Source: JALOPX01 sp041309605 (GTDB lineage Bacteria; Krumholzibacteriota; Krumholzibacteriia; Krumholzibacteriales; Krumholzibacteriaceae). Taken from it: DNA of 64,000 nucleotides. The notes beneath the pieces were generated by a model. It did not search any database. It saw only the letters and a program-made list of their open reading frames with translations, and was not told the DNA's origin. The DNA lies in contig JBFYZH010000115.1 in assembly GCA_041309605.1 (NCBI GenBank), forward strand, positions 19,388-83,387. Direction: 5' to 3'. The position numbers and the translations under genes were made by a program. How positions within the stretch are numbered: position 1 is the stretch's first letter; each line of letters begins with the position of its first letter. Positions 17,401 to 26,676 of this stretch are shown here, one piece after another.

Positions 17401-17702
17401 GCCGATCCTTCCGTTCGAGGTTGCCGGGGATGCTGCCGCCCGGGCCGGTTATCATTGTAACACGCGGTGTCAAAGGGAGCGGAATGCATGTCAAGGCGGG
17501 CGGCGGCGCGGCAGGCGAACATCGTAACACGCCTCGCGGCCCATATATCTCTTGAATCGCCGACCATTTGGAGTACAATCCGTAAGGTTCAGGATATTTC
17601 GGCTTCGGGGGGTCCGAAAATCGTGAATAATCACGGGTCTTTTCTGTATATCTGTATATCAGTATGGAATCGACGCGGCAAACTTAAAAAAAGGGGGTCG
17701 AA
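17401..17702 (+). promoter_or_regulatory. Divergent intergenic region with promoter for the SPFH gene
   Basis: No gene fits in these 302 bases. On the plus strand TTGAAT (17552-17557) and TACAAT (17574-17579) are 16 bases apart and could drive the SPFH gene. The roughly 115-base leader contains a small hairpin (CGTGA..TCACG near 17622-17635) and a short direct repeat of CTGTATAT. GGGGG lies eight bases before the SPFH ATG. Confidence 0.35.
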
Positions 17703-18575
17703 ATGCTTTATTATGTCATCGGGGCGTTCGTGATTTTCATCTTCCTCTCCGGGATAAGGATAATCAGGCCGACGCACAGGGGACTGGTCGAACGGATGGG
17801 TAAATACCAGCGTTTCGGGCAGCCGGGATTTCACTGGATCATCCCCATCATCGACCGGATGGTCAGGATCAACGTCACCGAGCAGATGATCGACGCGCAG
17901 CCCCAGGAGATCATCACCAACGACAACCTGAACGCCCGCGTGGACGCGCAGGTCTATTTCAAGGTGAAACCGGACGAGGATAGCGTCAAGAGCTCTCAGT
18001 ACAACGTGAACGATTACAAGTACCAGATCGTAAACCTGGCCAGAACGACCCTGAGGAACATCATCGGAACCCTCACTTTGAAATCGGCGAACAGCGAGAG
18101 GGACAAGATAAACGGCGAACTGCTCAATACCCTGGCGAAGGAGACGCAGAGCTGGGGGATGGAGATCGTGCGCACCGAGCTCAAGGAGATCGATCCGCCC
18201 AAGGACGTGCAGGAAACGATGAACAAGGTCGTCAAGGCGGAGAACGAAAAGATCGCCGCCCTCGACTTCGCGAACGCTGTGGAAAGGGAGGCGGACGGCA
18301 CGAAGAGGTCGGAGATCAAGAAGGCCGAAGGTATAAGGCAGGCGAAGATCCTCGCCGCCGAGGGCGAAGCCGAGGCGATAAGGCTGGTCAACGAGGCGGC
18401 CAACAGGTATTTCGTCGGAAACGCGCAGCTTCTGCGCAAGCTCGAGGCGGTCGAGAACGCCCTTAGAAACAACGCGAAGATCGTCGTTCCGCTCGATTCG
18501 GAACTGGTCAACGTGATAGGGGACCTTTCCGGCGTGCTGCCTATGAGGCGCGGCGAGGGGAAACAGCAGCAGTAA
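17703..18575 (+). CDS. SPFH/band 7 (stomatin-like) membrane protein
   Basis: 290 residues. An N-terminal membrane segment (VIGAFVIFIFLSGIRI) is followed by the SPFH domain (RPTHRGLVERMGKYQRFGQPG, then DNLNARVDAQVYFKV and RTTLRNIIGTLTLKSA) and a C-terminal Ala/Glu/Lys coiled coil (about 175-245, AEGEAEAIRLVNEAANRYF). It is of the slipin/stomatin type that forms oligomeric rings on the membrane and organises microdomains or membrane proteases. The usual NfeD-like partner protease is not next to it. Instead a small cytochrome-b561-like membrane protein follows. Confidence 0.9.
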   Translation: MLYYVIGAFVIFIFLSGIRIIRPTHRGLVERMGKYQRFGQPGFHWIIPIIDRMVRINVTEQMIDAQPQEIITNDNLNARVDAQVYFKVKPDEDSVKSSQYNVNDYKYQIVNLARTTLRNIIGTLTLKSANSERDKINGELLNTLAKETQSWGMEIVRTELKEIDPPKDVQETMNKVVKAENEKIAALDFANAVEREADGTKRSEIKKAEGIRQAKILAAEGEAEAIRLVNEAANRYFVGNAQLLRKLEAVENALRNNAKIVVPLDSELVNVIGDLSGVLPMRRGEGKQQQ

Positions 18576-18657
18576 GGCTGACAGGACATGGGCTCCGGAC
18601 CGGATCGCCTGCGCGCGGATTCCGGTCCGGGGCGGCTACCCGCAGTGGAGGAGAGGC

Positions 18658-18873
18658 GTGAAACGAAACTCCGCTCTGAAGGCGGTCAACCTGATCGCAG
18701 CGGTAATGCTGCTCAACCAGGTCGTGACCGGGCTGGCCCACGAAAGCATCCCGTACGAAACCTTCGAACTGGTTCACGCATCGGCCGGGCTGGTCTTCGC
18801 CGCGGCCGCGATCGCGCACCTGATCCTTAACTGGAATTGGGTGAAGACCAGTTATTTCAGGAGGACAAAATGA
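18658..18873 (+). CDS. Small DUF4405-type membrane protein
   Basis: 71 residues from a GTG with GGAGGAGAGG just before it. Two predicted membrane helices (about 8-24 and 40-56) with a His on each (LAHES near 27, LVHASAG near 40, IAHLILNW near 55) match the DUF4405 family, a short relative of cytochrome b561-type haem-binding membrane domains. A role in haem binding or electron transfer is plausible but not shown. Confidence 0.6.
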   Translation: MKRNSALKAVNLIAAVMLLNQVVTGLAHESIPYETFELVHASAGLVFAAAAIAHLILNWNWVKTSYFRRTK

Positions 18874-18911
18874 CCTGCGGGCGGGGTGCGCGGTGACGAC
18901 CTGTGCTTGAA

Positions 18912-18952
18912 GCGCGCCGCGAACGGCGCTCCCGGCGCGCCGCGAACGGCGC
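18912..18952. repeat. Tandem 18-bp hairpin repeat between convergent genes
   Basis: GCGCGCCGCGAACGGCGC occurs twice (18912-18929 and 18935-18952). Each copy can fold into a six-base GC stem around GCGAA. The site is between the converging DUF4405 and esterase genes, so it may serve as a bidirectional terminator. Confidence 0.5.
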
Positions 18953-18954
18953 GG

Positions 18955-19749
18955 TCAGTCCCTTATCCCCATCCATTCAAGGGCTTTTTCCAGCGGCGCG
19001 CGCACGATCGTGTGTCCGCCGTCGAAAAGAACCAGTTCGACATCGTAGCCGAAATCTTTCAGCTTCTGTCCGGCGTTGACCGCCGCCTGGTATCCGATCG
19101 TATCGTCGTCGCGGCCGTGCGCGATGAAAACCTTGAGATTCCTGCCGTTTCTTATGATCTCGTCGGTCAGGAGCCAGTCGTACTCCGCGGGGTCGGGCAT
19201 CTTCCCGCCGAAACATATTATCCCGTCGAATATCCCGGGATTCCGTATACCGGTCACGTAGGCCCAGCCGGCGCCCTGTGAAAATCCGAAGAGGCAGATT
19301 TTGTCGATGCGGTATTTACCGCAGAGGAAGTCGGCCACCCTGACTATGAATTCGGGTATCCACGGATCGGCTTCCTTCCAGAGACCGGTGTCGTCGCCCT
19401 TGAATTCCCAAGAGTACTGGCGCGTCGATTCCATCGTGAGGTCGCTTAAGGGATATGGAGCCTCGGGCACCGCATAGATGAAGGATTGCGGTTCGAGATA
19501 ATCCCATATCCTCGAAAAGCCCCTGGCGCTTCCGCCGTAGCCGTGAAGTCCGATCACGAGCGGATACGCCGTGGCCGAATCGTAATCCGCGGGAAAATAG
19601 ACCCTGCACTTCTGCAGTTTCCTCACCTCGATGTGGAAGATCGTGCAATCGCTTTCAACGGTCGCCGCGGCTGGCCCGGTCGTTTCGGCCCGGGCGGCCG
19701 GAGCGAAGGCGAGAGGGCACAGGCAGAGAAAGAGTGCCGCGGTTATCAT
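18955..19749 (-). CDS. Secreted esterase of the PHB-depolymerase/feruloyl-esterase type
   Basis: About 264 residues. The ATG at 19749 opens a clean signal peptide (MITAALFLCLCPLAFAPAARA); a TTG 12 bases earlier has better distance to GGAGG and would only lengthen the signal. The mature enzyme shows PLVIGLHGYGGSARGF (oxyanion), the nucleophile elbow GFSQGAGWAY and the catalytic His in FDGGHTIVRAP, plus HGRDDDTIGY with the acid. It should hydrolyse esters outside the cytoplasm; the exact substrate is unknown. The reading frame is open far upstream but that part overlaps the divergent gene and is a shadow. Confidence 0.82.
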   Translation of the reverse strand: MITAALFLCLCPLAFAPAARAETTGPAAATVESDCTIFHIEVRKLQKCRVYFPADYDSATAYPLVIGLHGYGGSARGFSRIWDYLEPQSFIYAVPEAPYPLSDLTMESTRQYSWEFKGDDTGLWKEADPWIPEFIVRVADFLCGKYRIDKICLFGFSQGAGWAYVTGIRNPGIFDGIICFGGKMPDPAEYDWLLTDEIIRNGRNLKVFIAHGRDDDTIGYQAAVNAGQKLKDFGYDVELVLFDGGHTIVRAPLEKALEWMGIRD

Positions 19750-19914
19750 CGCATGTCCCAACGACGCCTCCCTGTATGGCGCAAAGTAAAACCAATTTCC
19801 ATGTAAATATAACAGGCCCCGATCGATATTTCCCGTGGAAATTATCCTGTACATCGCCGCCCGTAAAACTGGTATAGTTTTCCCGGGGAGAGAATCCGGA
19901 CAAGGAGGAGGACT

Positions 19915-20919
19915 ATGAAAAAAATCGTCATTGCGTGCCTGGTGTTCATTTCCTTTTTTACTGTGGCCGCCATCAAGGCGCGCGCCGGGGGCGATTCGGG
20001 AAAAGAGGCCGTGGTTTTCGCCACCTTCGCCGAAGACGGCTCCCAGCTCGTCAATATCGCTATAATGGTCGAGAGCATCCGCGCATTCGCCGGCGCCTTC
20101 AGCGGCGCGCCGATCTGGCTGTACATGCCGGAAGAACTGAAAGCGGCGCAGGGCGAATCGATAGAAAAACTCGCCGCGATGGGCGTGGAGGTAAGATTCG
20201 GCGAGGCTCCGCCGGACGCGCTGTGGCTGCCGTTCGCGCGCAAGGTGTTCGCCTCGGCGGCGGCGGAAAAGGCGGCGGCTGGAAGAGCCGATATCCTGGC
20301 CTGGCTCGACGACGACACGATCGTCCTCGCGCAACCGGACGATTTCATGCTTCCTGAAGGGAAATCCCTCGGTTACCGGCCGGTCATGCACAGGAATATA
20401 GGGCAGCTTTACGGCGAAACCCTCGACGCATTCTGGGGACGGGCTTTCGAACTGATGGGCGTCGGCGCAAACGCCTTCTTTCCGATGGTCACGCCGGCCG
20501 ACTCCGACACGATACGGCCCTACTTCAACGCCGGATGCCTGGCGGTCAGGCCGGAGCGCGGGTTGCTCGGAAAGTGGGCGGAGTTTTTCCCGGTCCTGTA
20601 CGGGGACGAGGCTCTGGCCGGCATGTGCAGGGAGAATGCGGGAAAAAGGATATTCATCCATCAGGCCGCCCTGGCGGGAGCGATACTGGAACATCTCGAA
20701 CGCGGCGAAATGCTGGAACTTCCGGCAACGTTCAATTATCCGGTTTTCTTCAAGGAGATGTTCGGAGCGAAGCGCGAGTTCGACGACCTTACGGGAGTAG
20801 TGACGCTGAGGCACGAGTCGTTTTTCAGGAACCCTTCGCCCGGCTGGCGCGAGAAGCTTCATGGCCCGGCCGGCAGGGTGGAGTGGATAAAAGAGCGGTT
20901 CGGCAGGAAGGTGAACTGA
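19915..20919 (+). CDS. Exported protein resembling a GT-A glycosyltransferase
   Basis: 334 residues with a strong AAGGAGGAGG site. A signal peptide (MKKIVIACLVFISFFTVAAIKARA) is followed by a soluble domain with the outline of a GT-A fold: a first strand VVFATFAEDGSQLVNIAIMVESI, a DDD motif in AWLDDDTIVLAQP (about residues 122-134) in the place of the metal-binding DXD, and NAGCLAVRPER further on. Secretion is unusual for a nucleotide-sugar-dependent enzyme, so it may be a non-catalytic relative. I do not recognise a named family. Confidence 0.55.
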   Translation: MKKIVIACLVFISFFTVAAIKARAGGDSGKEAVVFATFAEDGSQLVNIAIMVESIRAFAGAFSGAPIWLYMPEELKAAQGESIEKLAAMGVEVRFGEAPPDALWLPFARKVFASAAAEKAAAGRADILAWLDDDTIVLAQPDDFMLPEGKSLGYRPVMHRNIGQLYGETLDAFWGRAFELMGVGANAFFPMVTPADSDTIRPYFNAGCLAVRPERGLLGKWAEFFPVLYGDEALAGMCRENAGKRIFIHQAALAGAILEHLERGEMLELPATFNYPVFFKEMFGAKREFDDLTGVVTLRHESFFRNPSPGWREKLHGPAGRVEWIKERFGRKVN

Positions 20920-21013
20920 CCCGGTCCGCGTGAGACCGGGAAGGGCATTTCGATGACTCCGCGAAAGGCGGATCTGCCGCCCGGACAATGGCTGCGCGCC
21001 GAGGGCGCCGGGG

Positions 21014-22375
21014 TTATTTCAATCCTGACGGCACTCGCGGAGTCGACAGGATTTCCCCGAATTCCCTCCACCGTTCGGCCCGCTGGTCCTCCGAAGGATA
21101 CTTTCCCTCGATATATGCCTTCACCAGGTCGTACCCGACATAATAGTTGATTATGTAACTTCTGAACTGGTCGAAGAAGGTGACCAGCTTGCGCGCCCGG
21201 TCGGGCGACAGCAGCGCGTAGGAAGAAAGGTAACCGGCCGTTTCTTCGGCGCTCGCCTTCCCGTCGAGGTAGCGGCGCGCCGCCTCCATCCGGGATTGTC
21301 CCAGGAGTCTCGTCAGTTCCTGTATCTCCGAGTAGATTTCAGCCTTTCCAGGATCCAGTCCGGCAAGGGGGTAGAGGATATCGCGTTCGTAGGCGAGCCG
21401 TTCTCCGCCGGGAAAGAGCATCTCGATGCCGTAGTTCGCCGTTCCTTCGGCAAGGAGCGACTGCGGGCTGAAAAGCGGGTAGACGGTGAATTCGACCCAG
21501 CCCCTCTTTTTCGACAGGTTCTCCTCGAGAAGGAGGTTGTAGACGTGATGTCCAGGGTATCCCTCGTGACAGGCGAGGCCCAGAGGCGCGTCGATATAGG
21601 TCGGAAGATCGGTGTTCACCTGAATCAGGCTGTGGCCGTTTCCCTTGTACCAGTTGTATGCACCCCACGAGGTTCCGGTGACATACTCGATGTCGAACGA
21701 TTCCCCCTCGGGCAGGTCGATGAATTCCTTCGTCCTTTTCCTCGCTTCCTCGATGACGGTGGCGAAGACGGCGCCCAGTTTTTCCCCGGGTATGATGAAA
21801 TCCTTCCTGAAGTTTTCGAGCCTTTCCGGCAGCGTGCCGTCCGACGGGGGCAGGAGCGATTCGATCCGTTCCAGCGCGCCCTTGAAAACGCCCTCATCGA
21901 AGGCGGGGATATCGACGTCGTAGAGGGCTTTCGATTCGGAGTCGAAATCGAGTCTCGCGCCGCCGAGTATCCTGGAATAAGTTAGCAGCGCCTCCACCTG
22001 CCTGACGAGAAATGCATGCCTGAGGCCCAACATTTTTTCGGCGCCGGCGATGTCCGGTTCGTTGAGCCGCGTCAGCAGGGAGGAGGCGTCTTTTTCTATG
22101 CTTTCAAGCGGAAGGCTGTCCCGGGCGGCCTCCTCCCGCCAGGACTCGGGGCCGTAGTAGGCGTCCACGTACATCCGGTCGTGGCAACCCGTGGCAAGAA
22201 CCAGCTTCACGTATCGTTCCGCTATCAGGTTCATCGTCGACTCGCATTCGGTTACGGGTGAATGTTGCGGCGTTTCGCATTCCGGGCCCGCGAACGCGGC
22301 GAACGCGGCAAAAAAGAACGAAAACAGGATCGGCAGCAGAAGCGCCGAAAGGCGGGCGCGCGAGTGATTGGCCAT
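21014..22375 (-). CDS. DUF885-family putative metallohydrolase, exported
   Basis: 453 residues with a signal peptide (LLPILFSFFFAAFAAFA) and GGAGG upstream of the ATG. The DUF885 hallmark CHEGYPGHH (His270, Glu271, His276/277) acts as an HEXXH-like zinc motif. LAEGTANYGIE about 45 residues later supplies the likely third ligand. Members are bacterial secreted proteins often called peptidases without proof. The substrate is unknown. Confidence 0.75.
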   Translation of the reverse strand: MANHSRARLSALLLPILFSFFFAAFAAFAGPECETPQHSPVTECESTMNLIAERYVKLVLATGCHDRMYVDAYYGPESWREEAARDSLPLESIEKDASSLLTRLNEPDIAGAEKMLGLRHAFLVRQVEALLTYSRILGGARLDFDSESKALYDVDIPAFDEGVFKGALERIESLLPPSDGTLPERLENFRKDFIIPGEKLGAVFATVIEEARKRTKEFIDLPEGESFDIEYVTGTSWGAYNWYKGNGHSLIQVNTDLPTYIDAPLGLACHEGYPGHHVYNLLLEENLSKKRGWVEFTVYPLFSPQSLLAEGTANYGIEMLFPGGERLAYERDILYPLAGLDPGKAEIYSEIQELTRLLGQSRMEAARRYLDGKASAEETAGYLSSYALLSPDRARKLVTFFDQFRSYIINYYVGYDLVKAYIEGKYPSEDQRAERWREFGEILSTPRVPSGLK

Positions 22376-22554
22376 TTGAAATCATCCTCCGTGCTATATG
22401 CGTATACAAGGCCCGGCGCCCTCCCCGGCGGGAATCGCGGGGCGCCCGGGCGCCGGCGGGTCCGGGCGGATTATCCGTTGAATCCGCCGTCCGAGTCAAT
22501 ATGTATGCAAACTTCCTCTTGTACCTTTCCGGCAGGTGGAATTAGATTCATCCC

Positions 22555-23502
22555 ATGAGGGATTTCAGGGAAATGATGGAATCGTCCAGGGTCGTGCTCA
22601 CCGAGGGCGGCGTGATAGAGAGGGTCCGAAGGAGCAATCCCGCCCTGCTCGACCCTTTCATCCTGCACGCGGGGATGGTGTACGAGGAGGCGGGCAGAAA
22701 GATCCTCGGAAACATCTACAGGGAGTACATGGAAATCGGCCGAATTTACGGCCTTCCGTTCATCAGCCTCGCGCCTACGTGGCGTGCGAATCCAGAACGC
22801 CTCGCGCTGTCGGGTTATTCCGGGCATCCCGACATCGTCTTCGACTGCGTCGATTTTATCGACGCGATAAGGCAGGATCGCGCGGATCAATCCCGGTCGA
22901 TATTCATCGGAGGGATGATGGCCTGCAGGGGGGACGCGTACCGTCCTTCGGAGGCGTTGTCCAAAAAGGAGTCGATCATCTTCCACCAGCGGCAGGCAAA
23001 GGAGCTTGCCACCAGCGCCGCGGACTTCGTCATGGCGGCGACCCTGCCGGCATATTCCGAAGCCTGGGGTATCGCCTCGGTCCTTGCGCGCCACGACCGG
23101 CCGTACGTGTTGAGTTTTGTCGTGAGGTCCGACGGGACACTTCTTGACGGGACTCCCCTGATCGAAGCGGTCGATTCGATAGATTCGCAGATCGATCCGC
23201 CGCCATTCTTCTACATGATAAACTGCGTACATCCGGCGATATTCGAAAAGGCCTTTCTCGCCGTACGGAAATCGTCGGAAGCCGCGGCGGGACGGATTCT
23301 CGGCCTGCAGGCAAACACCTCGGCGAGGGATCCCGGGGAACTCGAGGGTCTTCCATTCCTCGATACCTCGGAGCCGGGAGAGTTCGCGGATCTTATGGCG
23401 GGCGTTCACCGGAGTTTGGGAATAAAGGTTCTCGGCGGCTGCTGCGGCTCGGACGCGAGCCACATCGCCGCGATCGCCGAAAGGGTGTGCCGCGGGTCCT
23501 GA
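22555..23502 (+). CDS. Homocysteine S-methyltransferase family protein
   Basis: 315 residues with the zinc-binding cysteines of the family: INCVHP near residue 223 and GGCCGSD (Cys296-Cys297) near the end. The start of the barrel (VVLTEGGVIERV, usually LDGGMGT) is diverged. Members transfer methyl groups from S-methylmethionine or similar donors to homocysteine, or are uncharacterised. This one sits alone, without the cobalamin or folate domains of MetH. The specific donor cannot be named. Confidence 0.75.
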   Translation: MRDFREMMESSRVVLTEGGVIERVRRSNPALLDPFILHAGMVYEEAGRKILGNIYREYMEIGRIYGLPFISLAPTWRANPERLALSGYSGHPDIVFDCVDFIDAIRQDRADQSRSIFIGGMMACRGDAYRPSEALSKKESIIFHQRQAKELATSAADFVMAATLPAYSEAWGIASVLARHDRPYVLSFVVRSDGTLLDGTPLIEAVDSIDSQIDPPPFFYMINCVHPAIFEKAFLAVRKSSEAAAGRILGLQANTSARDPGELEGLPFLDTSEPGEFADLMAGVHRSLGIKVLGGCCGSDASHIAAIAERVCRGS

Positions 23503-23552
23503 GGCGCGATCCCGCGCGGGGCCCGCGTAACGAAAAAAAAGGAGAGAACGGA

Positions 23553-23744
23553 ATGGGTATCCTATGGGAGATCGTTCAGTCGGGTTTTATTTACGGGCAG
23601 AAACGCAAGTCGGACACGATCGATGACAGGGTCCTCTTTCTCGAGCAGCAATTGTCGGCGACGCAGAAGACCATGCGCGATCTCGTCGCCAAGCTCGAGG
23701 AGATCCTGAAGACCGACGTCGACGGAAACGGAAGGGTCGGGTAG
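23553..23744 (+). CDS. Small coiled-coil protein, unknown
   Basis: 63 residues from an ATG with AAAAGGAGAG before it. After a short MGILWEIVQSGFIYGQ segment the protein is a predicted coiled coil (DRVLFLEQQLSATQKTMRDLVAKLEEIL), ending with a short DVDGNGRVG that looks like a calcium-loop remnant. Conserved spacing and the ribosome site support translation. No function can be given. Confidence 0.5.
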   Translation: MGILWEIVQSGFIYGQKRKSDTIDDRVLFLEQQLSATQKTMRDLVAKLEEILKTDVDGNGRVG

Positions 23745-23838
23745 CTCGTTCAACGAAGGTCCTTGCCGGCGGCTCTTTGCCCGGTCGCAAACCGGCACGG
23801 GAAGATTTCATGAGACATCATGCCCGAAAGGAGCGGTG

Positions 23839-25647
23839 ATGAGAAAGTTTTCGATCCTTGTGGCCCTTGCCACGTTTTTCGTCGCGGTCCCTCGGCTTCC
23901 CGATGCACGTACGATCGACGTGCTGATGATCGTACCTCAGGATTATGGGGCGAATTTCCATTTATATTTGGATGATCTGTCGGCGAGAGGCTGGAATGTG
24001 ACTACGGCGGGGACTTCGAGATCGCTCCGGCCCTGTCCGACCTTCGGCGATCCGGTAGCCGGGTGCCGGGAAATGGAGGTCGATCTTCTCATCGACGAGA
24101 TAACGGATATATCCGGGTATGACTGCGTGGCCGTGATGTCATCCTCGGCCTGGGTCGACAATCCTTACGGCGATCTTCTGGCGAGCGGGAAACTCCCCGC
24201 CCTGCTGAAAGAAGCGGACAGACGGGGGAAGATTATATGGGGGCAGTGCGGGGCGGTGAGGGTTCTGGCGGCGGCGGGAGTGATAAAGGGCCGAAGGGTC
24301 GTCGGGCATCCCAAGTTCAAGGATGAATACACGGCGGCGGGGGCGGAATTCCTGGGAAACAACCATCCGCCGGTGATCGACGGCAATATCGTTACGGGGG
24401 TCAGGGGACAGTACTATCACTTCCAGAATTCCAACGCGGTGATAACGGCCGTGGAACGGATGTTCCCGAAGGGCGATCCTGAAAGCGCCGATAACAATTC
24501 CGGCCGGATCGACGAGAGTGTTCTGAACATAAGCGGCGCCGTCTGGGCGAGGGCTTTCGGCGGCCGGGGATCCGAAGGGGCCGGGGCGGTCGCGCCTGCC
24601 GGGGACGGCGGATTTATTATCGCCGGATATACCGATTCATGGGGAAACGGTTTTTCGGACCTGCTTCTTATCAGGACCGGGCCGGACGGAAAAAGGAAAT
24701 GGGCGAAGACCTTCGGAGGGGCCGGCTGGGAATATGGAAACGCGGTTTGCGCGGCGTCTGACGGCGGGTATATCGTCGCAGGGAGCAGTTCTTCCTGGGG
24801 CAAAGGGTCGAGGGACGTTTTCGTTCTTCGCACGGATTCCGATGGAAAGGCCCTCTGGTCCAGGACCCTCGGCGGTCCAGGGGCGGATGTGGCGGCGGCG
24901 GTATGCGAAACGGGAAACGGCGGGATACTGGTCTGTGGATATACCGACTCTTACGGCAGGGGCGAGGAAGATGTTTACCTCGCCGGAATGGATGGCGGCG
25001 GAAAGGTTCTCTGGACCAGGACGTTCGGATATGAACGCTACGAGATGGGAAGTTCGGTCTTCGAAACGGACGGCGGCGATATTGTCGTGACAGGGTCGTC
25101 CGGTTCGCCGGAATTGAGCGGGGACAACGCGGATTTCTACCTTGTCCGCACCGACGCCCTGGGCAATCCGAAGTGGGAGAGAGCCTACGGAAATTCGGTC
25201 TCGAAACATCCCTTCGATTTCGGCAGGCATGGAATAAGGACTCGCGACGGGGGCTGCCTGGTCGTCGGCGACAGCGACGTCAACGCGCCGCTTGACCTTT
25301 ACGTCCTTAAAACGGATTCCGCCGGAGAAAAGGAGTGGTTGAAGAATTACGGCGGCAGGTTCTACGAATACGCCTGCGCGGCGTATGAATCCGGGGACAA
25401 CGAATTTCTGGTCTGTGGAACGAAGATAAATTCCGATTCGGGCGACAGGGATATCTACATGGATATCATCGCCCCGGACGGAAGCGGGTTATCGATGATG
25501 GATTTCAGGATGGATGGCGGCGACCGGGCCGGGGGCATCTGCCCCTCCGGCGACGGAGGTTGTGTGATCGTCGGGCAAACGGAATCCGGGAGAGCCGGCG
25601 GGTACGATCTTCTCATAATGAAAGTCGCCGGGCGGATGGCGCGGTGA
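23839..25647 (+). CDS. DJ-1/PfpI domain fused to a seven-repeat beta-propeller, exported
   Basis: 602 residues. A signal peptide (FSILVALATFFVAVPRLPDA) precedes a DJ-1/PfpI-like domain (about residues 25-215) with the nucleophile elbow IWGQCGAVRVLAAAGVIKG (Cys137). Seven repeats of about 55 residues follow, each with DGG(Y/F)IVAG, a D..L(I/V)R(T) strand and DG...W...(F/L)GG, enough for one seven-bladed propeller. DJ-1 relatives act as glyoxalases, deglycases, chaperones or proteases. The propeller may bind surface polymers. A GTG just before the ATG is the alternative start. The following 342 bases (25648-25989) hold no gene, only regulatory sequence. Confidence 0.75.
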   Translation: MRKFSILVALATFFVAVPRLPDARTIDVLMIVPQDYGANFHLYLDDLSARGWNVTTAGTSRSLRPCPTFGDPVAGCREMEVDLLIDEITDISGYDCVAVMSSSAWVDNPYGDLLASGKLPALLKEADRRGKIIWGQCGAVRVLAAAGVIKGRRVVGHPKFKDEYTAAGAEFLGNNHPPVIDGNIVTGVRGQYYHFQNSNAVITAVERMFPKGDPESADNNSGRIDESVLNISGAVWARAFGGRGSEGAGAVAPAGDGGFIIAGYTDSWGNGFSDLLLIRTGPDGKRKWAKTFGGAGWEYGNAVCAASDGGYIVAGSSSSWGKGSRDVFVLRTDSDGKALWSRTLGGPGADVAAAVCETGNGGILVCGYTDSYGRGEEDVYLAGMDGGGKVLWTRTFGYERYEMGSSVFETDGGDIVVTGSSGSPELSGDNADFYLVRTDALGNPKWERAYGNSVSKHPFDFGRHGIRTRDGGCLVVGDSDVNAPLDLYVLKTDSAGEKEWLKNYGGRFYEYACAAYESGDNEFLVCGTKINSDSGDRDIYMDIIAPDGSGLSMMDFRMDGGDRAGGICPSGDGGCVIVGQTESGRAGGYDLLIMKVAGRMAR

Positions 25648-25934
25648 AACGCTACTTTTTTCGAGAGTTCCGTTGCGGTTTTTCCTCCGAAACGCCCGTC
25701 AGCAAGCCCGAAAAAACCGCCGATTTCTTCAAGGAAAGCCACGGTTTTCATAACTTCCGAGGCGCCACGGAAATGGTCCGTTTTTCCACAAAGTGGCCCT
25801 CTATTCTACGCTGAAAACGGCATAATTACGGAAATAGTACAGCCGGGTCGAAAACTTTCGAAAAACCCGCCCGAGGGTCCTTTAAAAATATTTTTAAAAA
25901 GCTCAATTTTTCCCTTGATTTTCCGAAAGTTGAG

Positions 25935-25980
25935 TATAATAATTCCGTCCGACTAACCGGTCAGTTCTGACCGGTTAGTC
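25935..25980 (+). promoter_or_regulatory. TetR promoter and palindromic operator
   Basis: TATAAT at 25935-25940 is followed by a perfect inverted repeat, GACTAACCGGTCAG (25951-25964) and its complement (25967-25980), with a two-base spacer. It ends nine bases before the TetR gene start and would overlap the transcription start, a classic place for autorepression. A -35 is weak (TTGATT at 25915 with only 14 bases spacing). An AT-rich palindrome, TTTAAAAATATTTTTAAA, lies at 25881-25898. Confidence 0.75.
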
Positions 25981-25989
25981 AAAACGAGG

Positions 25990-26676
25990 ATGGAGAAAGA
26001 ATTGGTTAAAGGAACCAGAAAAAAAACCGTAAAGAAGAACAGGGCGGGATCGAAGTCCGAAGTGACCAGGCAGGTCCTGCTGGAAGCCGCCCAGGGAGTG
26101 TTCGCGGAGAAGGGTATGGATTCGTCCACAATCGACAATATTACCGAGAGAGCGGACGTCGGGAAAGGCACGTTCTATTACCACTTCGAGAACAAGAACG
26201 AGATCATACTCGAACTTCTCGGCAGAATAATGGAGGAACTTACGGAAGCCATAGACGCCAAGTGCCGGGACCTCGAGGATCTCGAGGAACTCATCGACGC
26301 GCTGATAAAGGCTCACCTGGAGTTCTTCGCCACGAGGATGGATGATTTCATCCTCTACTTCCAGGGAAGGGCGGACCTGACGATAAAGGAAGGATACGAA
26401 GGCATAGATGAACCGATACTTGCATATCTTGACCATATCGCGGACCTGTTGGACGACGTGATCATGTATCGTCTCAAGAGGAATACATTAATAAGGATAG
26501 CGTGGGCCGTGGCGGGATTCGTCTCGGGATATTTTTCCTTCGCGGTCATTTCGTATGAGGAGGAAAAACTGGATGAAACTCTCGAGCCCGTGCGCAAAGC
26601 GCTTGTTGTAGGTCTTTCACGCTTTATAAAGGAGGCAATACCGAAGATAGCCGAATCACAGCAATCATTATTGTAA
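25990..26676 (+). CDS. TetR/AcrR-family transcriptional regulator
   Basis: 228 residues. The N-terminal helix-turn-helix is typical: TRQVLLEAAQGVFAEKGMD, TIDNITERADVGKGTFYYHF, ENKNEIILELL (about residues 23-80). The C-terminal ligand domain is all-helical and has no assignable effector. The perfect palindrome just upstream is the probable binding site, so it likely represses itself. The same-strand cluster begins 79 bases downstream, and a partial copy of the operator sits in that gap (AACCGGTT at 26688-26695), suggesting control of the cluster as well. A TTG at 26002 with GGAG upstream is an alternative start. Confidence 0.88.
   Translation: MEKELVKGTRKKTVKKNRAGSKSEVTRQVLLEAAQGVFAEKGMDSSTIDNITERADVGKGTFYYHFENKNEIILELLGRIMEELTEAIDAKCRDLEDLEELIDALIKAHLEFFATRMDDFILYFQGRADLTIKEGYEGIDEPILAYLDHIADLLDDVIMYRLKRNTLIRIAWAVAGFVSGYFSFAVISYEEEKLDETLEPVRKALVVGLSRFIKEAIPKIAESQQSLL

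Noticed and set aside
19750..20988. Long N-terminal extension of the esterase gene
   Set aside because: The open frame passes antisense through the divergent secreted protein gene; the signal peptide at 19749 marks the true start.
25881..25898. TTTAAAAATATTTTTAAA palindrome as a second operator
   Set aside because: The sequence is a simple A/T run and more likely an UP element or chance; the GACTAACCGG palindrome is a far better candidate.
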